Assembly (NCBI RefSeq): GCF_022179185.1
Contig: NZ_BPQJ01000007.1
Location: 1-64,000 of the forward strand
Source of the DNA: Methylobacterium frigidaeris
GTDB lineage: Bacteria; Pseudomonadota; Alphaproteobacteria; Rhizobiales; Beijerinckiaceae
Direction: 5' to 3'
DNA: 64,000 bases
The notes beneath the pieces are model-generated. The model was not told where the DNA came from and did not search any database. It saw only the letters and a list, made by a program, of their open reading frames with translations. The position numbers and the translations under genes are program-made. Positions 60,363 to 64,000 of the stretch are shown here, in pieces. Each line of letters begins with the position of its first letter. Within the stretch, counting starts at the first letter, position 1.

Positions 60363-61859
60363 ATGGGGTGGTCTTTCACGCGAACACAGTCGGGCGGGCG
60401 CGCGGCGGTCATACGGCCTGCGGCGGCCGTCGTGCCTGCGGTGGCTCTGACCCTGCTCGCCGCCGCCTGCACGGCCGACCAGACCGGCGCGCTGGCGCCG
60501 GTGGCGGCCGTCGTGCCGCCGGAGGCGCCGCGCACCACCGGCCGCGACCGGCCGGCCAACGACGCCGATCACGCCAAGCTCGTCGCCTCGTTCGGCGGCG
60601 AGTACCGGGCTCCGTCAGCGCTGCGCCTCGTCAGCGACGTCACCGACCGCTTGGTCAAGGCGACGGAGCGCCCGGACGAGACCTACGCGGTGACGCTGCT
60701 CGATTCGCCGGTGGTGAACGCCTTCGCGCTGCCGACGGGCCGTCTCTACGTCACCCGCGGGCTCCTGGCGCTCGCCGATGACACCTCCGAGCTCGCCGCG
60801 GTCCTGGCGCACGAGATCGCCCACGTGACCCTGCGCCACGCCAGCGCCCGCACCGAGATGGCGCTCCGCTCCGAACTCGTCAGCAAGGTCGTGGCCGACG
60901 TGCTCAACGACCCGGCGACCGGAGCGCTGTTGCAGGACCAGTCCCGCTTCGTGCTGGCCCGCTTCTCGCGAACCCAGGAATTCGAGGCCGACCAGACCGG
61001 GGTGCGCACGCTCGCCCGCGCCGGCTACGACCCGTTCGGTGCTGCGCGCTTCCTCACCGCGCTCAACCGCACCACGGCGCTGCGCGCCGGGGCCGGGCTC
61101 GCCTCCGAGCCCGACATGCTGGCGACCCATCCGAGCACGCCCGAGCGCATCACCCAGGTGACGCAGGCCGCGCGCCGCATCGGCGCCCCCGGCCTCGGCG
61201 TCGACGACCGCAACCGCTATCTCGCGGCGATCGACGGCATCGCCTACGGCGACAACCCCGCTGACGGGCTGATCCGTGGTCGCCGCTTCATCCATCCGCG
61301 CCTCGGGGTCGCCTTCGAGGCGCCGGAGGGCTTCGGGCTCGACAACACCGCCCGCGCGGTGCTGGGCACCACCCCGGACGGCAACCGCCGCCTCCTGTTC
61401 GACGCCGTCGAGACCAATGCCGGCCAAGGCCTCGAGGAGGTGCTGAAGGCGACCTGGAACGACGCGATCGAGACCGGCAGCTTCGAGAACCGAATGCTGA
61501 ACGGCTTCCCGGCGGTCACTGCGGTCTCGAAGGGCAAGGAGTGGTTCTTCCGCCTCGCCGCGGTCCGGATCGGCACCAACACCTTCCGGATGATCATGGC
61601 GGCCAAGGGTACCACCGATCCGGAGCCCGCCTTCGGCCGCTGGCTTGCCAGCATCGCCCAGGTGACGCCGGACGAGGCCCGCAGCCTCAAGCCCCTGCGC
61701 ATCCAGATCGTCACCGCCGCCCCCGGCGACACCGCCGAGAGCCTGGCCCAGCGCATGACCGCGGTGGACCGGCCGCTGGAGCGCTTCCAGGTCCTCAACG
61801 GGCTCGACAGGGGCGTGCCGGTGCGGGCCGGACTGCCCTACAAGCTGGTGGCGGAGTAG
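60363..61859 (+). CDS. M48 family metallopeptidase (BepA-like), probable lipoprotein
   Basis: 498 residues. The N-terminal hydrophobic segment ends LTLLAAACTAD, a lipobox-like Cys though with Ala at -3. The peptidase domain has HEIAH (H150, H154) in AVLAHEIAHVTLRH and the third ligand in EFEADQTGV. The THPSTPERI motif is also present. The last 60 residues (PGDTAESLAQRM, VLNGLDRG) look LysM-like. Relatives degrade or assist outer-membrane assembly proteins. It lies 5 bp after the thermonuclease-like gene, so probably one transcript. Confidence 0.92.
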   Translation: MGWSFTRTQSGGRAAVIRPAAAVVPAVALTLLAAACTADQTGALAPVAAVVPPEAPRTTGRDRPANDADHAKLVASFGGEYRAPSALRLVSDVTDRLVKATERPDETYAVTLLDSPVVNAFALPTGRLYVTRGLLALADDTSELAAVLAHEIAHVTLRHASARTEMALRSELVSKVVADVLNDPATGALLQDQSRFVLARFSRTQEFEADQTGVRTLARAGYDPFGAARFLTALNRTTALRAGAGLASEPDMLATHPSTPERITQVTQAARRIGAPGLGVDDRNRYLAAIDGIAYGDNPADGLIRGRRFIHPRLGVAFEAPEGFGLDNTARAVLGTTPDGNRRLLFDAVETNAGQGLEEVLKATWNDAIETGSFENRMLNGFPAVTAVSKGKEWFFRLAAVRIGTNTFRMIMAAKGTTDPEPAFGRWLASIAQVTPDEARSLKPLRIQIVTAAPGDTAESLAQRMTAVDRPLERFQVLNGLDRGVPVRAGLPYKLVAE

Positions 61860-61946
61860 GGTAGGCGGTGAGCTGGTGCGAGTGGGCCGATTCTCCCACC
61901 GCCCTGCTTCTCAACCCGGACTGACCGTGCTATCTGGACGGCCGCC

Positions 61947-62020
61947 GCGGGTGTAGCTCAATGGTAGAGCAGCAGCCTTCCAAGCTGAATACGAGGGTTC
62001 GATTCCCTTCACCCGCTCCA
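61947..62020 (+). tRNA. tRNA-Gly (anticodon UCC)
   Basis: A 74-nt cloverleaf with CCA encoded. GCGGGTG pairs with CACCCGC, discriminator T. The anticodon arm GCAGC/GCTGA (one mismatch at its base) encloses CTTCCAA, anticodon TCC, which reads GGA/GGG. The T arm is GAGGG-TTCGATT-CCCTT. It is the second glycine tRNA in the window and shares its downstream motif set with the first. Confidence 0.95.
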
Positions 62021-62082
62021 GCATTTTCAGGCCGGAAAGCTTCTCCCTTACAGGGGTTTATCTCTCCGGCCGTACTCCTGGC

Positions 62083-62120
62083 TGGTATCGCCCCGTTGGA
62101 GTGATACCAGCCTGATACCA
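62083..62120. repeat. GATACCA/TGGTATC motif cluster downstream of tRNA-Gly(UCC)
   Basis: TGGTATC (62083-62089), then GATACCA at 62103-62109 and 62114-62120 (two GATACCAG copies 11 bp apart). The mirror-image set lies downstream of the other tRNA-Gly (557-602). The distance from the tRNA end (63-100 bp versus 49-94 bp) is similar. The placement fits recombinase arm sites but is unproven. Confidence 0.5.
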
Positions 62121-62123
62121 GTT

Positions 62124-62330
62124 TTAGCCCTTAGGAGCGCGGACGTAGCCAAGGGCGGCGCACCGGAGCTCCCGCCTGAGCGGGCCGCGGTTTGAGAACA
62201 GTCGGATGCGAGAGGTGTCCGAGGCCTCCTGGTCCCTCGCTACAGCGGTGCCGATATGCCTGCATCGCCAGGTGTAGCCACCGTTCCCGACCTCGCGCGG
62301 CGACCTAACGGGTGATAGGTATTCGAGCAT
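62124..62330 (-). CDS. small hypothetical protein
   Basis: A 68-residue basic frame starting MLEYLSPVRSPREVGNGGYT and ending next to the GATACCA cluster. There is no domain or clear ribosome binding site, and it may be chance. It lies between tRNA-Gly and the IS3 remnant; the rest of 62021-62385 shows nothing else. Confidence 0.25.
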   Translation of the reverse strand: MLEYLSPVRSPREVGNGGYTWRCRHIGTAVARDQEASDTSRIRLFSNRGPLRRELRCAALGYVRAPKG

Positions 62331-62385
62331 GGCCGATGTAACCGCCTGAACCGCTCCGGGTTTTTCGGAGGCTGTTTGTCTTGGG

Positions 62386-62690
62386 TCAGGCGGCCAAGGC
62401 TTGGTCGCCGACGTGAGCATGATAGCGCGCTTCGGCCTCGGCGGGAGGGACGTTGCCGATGGGCGAGAGCAGGCGGCGGTGATTGTACCAGTCGACCCAC
62501 TCCAGGGTGGCGTACTCGACCGCCTCGAAGGAGCGCCAGGGTCCGCGTCGGTGGATGACCTCTGCCTTGAACGAGCCGTTGATCGTCTCCGCCACGGCGT
62601 TGTCGTAAGAGTCGCCGACGCTGCCGACCGACGGCTCAATCCCTGCTCCGGCCAGGCGCTCGGTGTACCGTAGAGCTAAGTATTGCTTGG
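62386..62690 (-). pseudogene. IS3-family transposase (orfB) C-terminal remnant
   Basis: About 100 residues. YTERLAGAGIEPSVGSVGDS, then YDNAVAETINGSFKAEVIHR, contains the last catalytic Glu region of an IS3 DDE integrase, followed by WVDWYNHRRLLSPIGNVPPA and AEARYH. The 5' part is missing: at about 62690 the sequence changes to the end of an IS30 element, so the IS30 insertion cut it. Confidence 0.88.
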
Positions 62691-63060
62691 CAAGCGGTCG
62701 TCGCAACACCATCTTGTACGGCTGCGAGAACAGCGTCGAGTGCCTCCGTCGGCGTCTTCCAGTTCAGCGTTTTGCGCGGTCTGCTGCTGAGGGCTGCGGC
62801 CACAGCGGCAAGATCGTCCACGCCGTGAGCGCTCAGATCCGTTCCTTTCGGGAAGTACTGTCGCAGCAAACCGTTCGTATTCTCGTTCGTCACCCGCTGC
62901 CAGGGTGAGCGTGGATCGCAGAAGTACACCTGCAGACCCGCGTCGATCCGTAAGCGCGCATGCTCGGCCATCTCGGCCCCCTGGTCCCAGGTCAATGAGC
63001 GCCGCAGATGCTCCGGCAAGCGCGCGATCGTGCCGGTGATCGCCTCGCGGACCGCCGCGG
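62691..63060 (-). pseudogene. IS30-family transposase C-terminal remnant
   Basis: The frame runs AVREAITGTIARLPEHLRRS, then LTWDQGAEMAEHARLRID, CDPRSPWQRVTNENTNGLLR, QYFPKGTDLS and RPRKTLNWKTPTEALD, the IS30 catalytic C-terminal half. The usual QRGTNENTNG is QRVTNENTNG here. The N-terminal half is cut off at 63060 by the left end of the IS6 element. The terminal sequence toward the IS3 remnant is GTTGCGACGACCGCTTG-like. Confidence 0.85.
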
Positions 63061-63956
63061 GGGGCCTGTCGCACAGTCGGCTTCAGGCCGCAGAAGGGGG
63101 CTGCCCGCCCCCGCTTTCACGCTTTGTTCGCGACGGGAAGACCGAAGCAGGTGGCGAGCAATTGGTTCTGCTCCCGCACAGCCCATGCGCCCGCGAACCC
63201 GAAGCCCTTGCGCAACCACAGCATCGCCTCGAAGCCACAGATCGTGCGCCGGGCCGTGTTGAACGAGCGAAAGCCGCCAACCCGCGGCATGGCCCGTTTC
63301 ACCCGGAAGTGGTCGCTCTCAATCCCTTGCTGCAGGTGCTTGGTGACGTGGTGGATGGGCGTGCGCGGCTGCAGCCCCTCCTTGCAGCTCTCGATGATCG
63401 CCGGCGGGTACGGGCCAGCGCCATCCGTGCCGATCCGGTCTGGAGCGAGGAGCGGCTCGGCCACGAGCAACTTACGGAAGAAGCGCTTGGCGCCATCGAG
63501 GTCGCGGTTGGCCGTGAGCAGGAAGTCGACCGCCTGCCCATGCTTGTCGATGGCCCGGTACAGGTAGCGCCACTGGCCCCGCACCTTGATGTATGTCTCG
63601 TCGACGCGCACCGAGCCGCAATGCGGTCTGCGGAACTGGCGCAGGGGGCGCTCGACGGCGGGCGCGTAGGACAGCACCCACGGGTTAATGGTGGAGTGAT
63701 CGACCTCCATGCCTCTCTCCAGGAGCACCCCTTCGATGTCGCGGTAGCTGAGGGCGTCGCGCAGGTACCAGGAGACGGCCTAGACGATCAGGATGGCCTC
63801 AAAGTGCCGGCCCCGGAAGTCGCCGCGGACTTGCCGCTCCAGCTTGAGGGCGAGGGCGTTGAGGATCATGGGCCGGCTCCAGAGGGAGGCGGCGGGCTGG
63901 GCAGGTATGGTTAACGAGCCGTAAGCGGGGATCCGTTCGCGTTTGCGACAGGCCCC
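63061..63956. mobile_element. IS6-family element
   Basis: 896 bp between inverted ends GGGGCCTGTCGCA (63061-63073) and TGCGACAGGCCCC (63944-63956). The 8-bp flanks do not match, so there is no target duplication; an adjacent deletion or replicative rearrangement, common for IS6, probably removed it. The transposase gene inside is broken. Confidence 0.85.
63117..63869 (-). pseudogene. IS6-family transposase with an in-frame amber codon
   Basis: About 250 codons. From MILNALALKLERQVRGDFRG, then RHFEAILIV, the frame meets TAG (63780-63782), then continues AVSWYLRDALSYRDIEGVLL. Relatives have Gln (CAG) here, so a single C-to-T change made the stop. Downstream the DDE core is intact: VRVDETYIKVRGQWRYLYRA, GTDGAGPYP and GIESDHFRVKRAM. 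Without suppression or a restart the element cannot transpose by itself. Confidence 0.85.
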
Positions 63957-64000
63957 ATTGGCCTGGGGGCGGGACCCGTTCACCTCGCGAGCTTCTCGAG

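Noticed and set aside
62376..62673. Plus-strand frames opposite the IS3 remnant
   Set aside because: The minus strand carries recognisable IS3 integrase motifs; the plus frames are shadows.

Overview
The window reads as chromosomal DNA of a GC-rich alphaproteobacterium, most likely Methylobacterium or a close relative (Rhizobiales). The evidence is an SspB-alpha gene beside a circularly permuted two-piece tmRNA, the fumC-DUF4169-RHH unit, a ybgC-tolQRAB run, an intracellular PHB depolymerase, a group I intron in tRNA-Arg(CCU), and dispersed palindromic repeats between genes. The genus is inferred; no database was searched.

Layout. 1-0.7 kb: a small ORF, a perfect palindrome and tRNA-Gly(CCC). 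0.8-8.7 kb: a large AsmA-like envelope protein, a Bcp peroxiredoxin, an M23 peptidase, and a divergent ArsR-type regulator/SDR pair around a perfect 10+10 bp operator. 8.9-13.6 kb: pyrG, secG, dihydroorotase and a YgfZ-like protein. 13.9-23.4 kb: RHH-DUF4169-fumC, a P450, sspB, ssrA (tmRNA), a CPBP protease, thyA-folA, hflK-hflC and a DUF2065 gene. 23.6-32.4 kb: a DegP protease facing tolB, then tolA-tolR-tolQ-ybgC, a Tat-type phosphoesterase and ruvB. 32.5-38.8 kb: chrA, GST, phaZ, rpsU, a receiver domain with an altered phospho-site, and a class II glutamine amidotransferase. 39-45.3 kb: a more accessory stretch with AT-rich gaps (glycosyltransferase, M32 carboxypeptidase, an AT-richer metallophosphatase, a two-domain Inh/AprI protein). 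45.3-53 kb: a 2-hydroxyacid dehydrogenase, a four-gene sugar-type ABC transporter, leuC and tRNA-Leu(CAG). 53.3-56.2 kb: an IS pile-up (truncated IS256, IS5, IS630). 56.4-62 kb: small or degraded genes, intron-bearing tRNA-Arg, a thermonuclease-like protein, an M48 peptidase and tRNA-Gly(UCC). 62.4-64 kb: truncated IS3 and IS30 and an IS6 element with an amber codon.

How the genes relate. A protein-quality-control neighbourhood stands out: tmRNA, its ClpXP adaptor SspB, a CPBP protease, HflK/HflC (FtsH modulators) and DegP all lie between 17.4 and 25.2 kb. The Tol genes serve envelope constriction, but pal is not next to them. Two RNA genes hide in gaps that carry no protein gene: the permuted ssrA, recognised from its tag codons ANDNFAPVAVAA, and tRNA-Arg(CCU), split by a 241-nt group I intron. 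The window ends on IS elements. Both tRNA-Gly genes, about 61 kb apart, are followed by a similar set of GATACCAG motifs.
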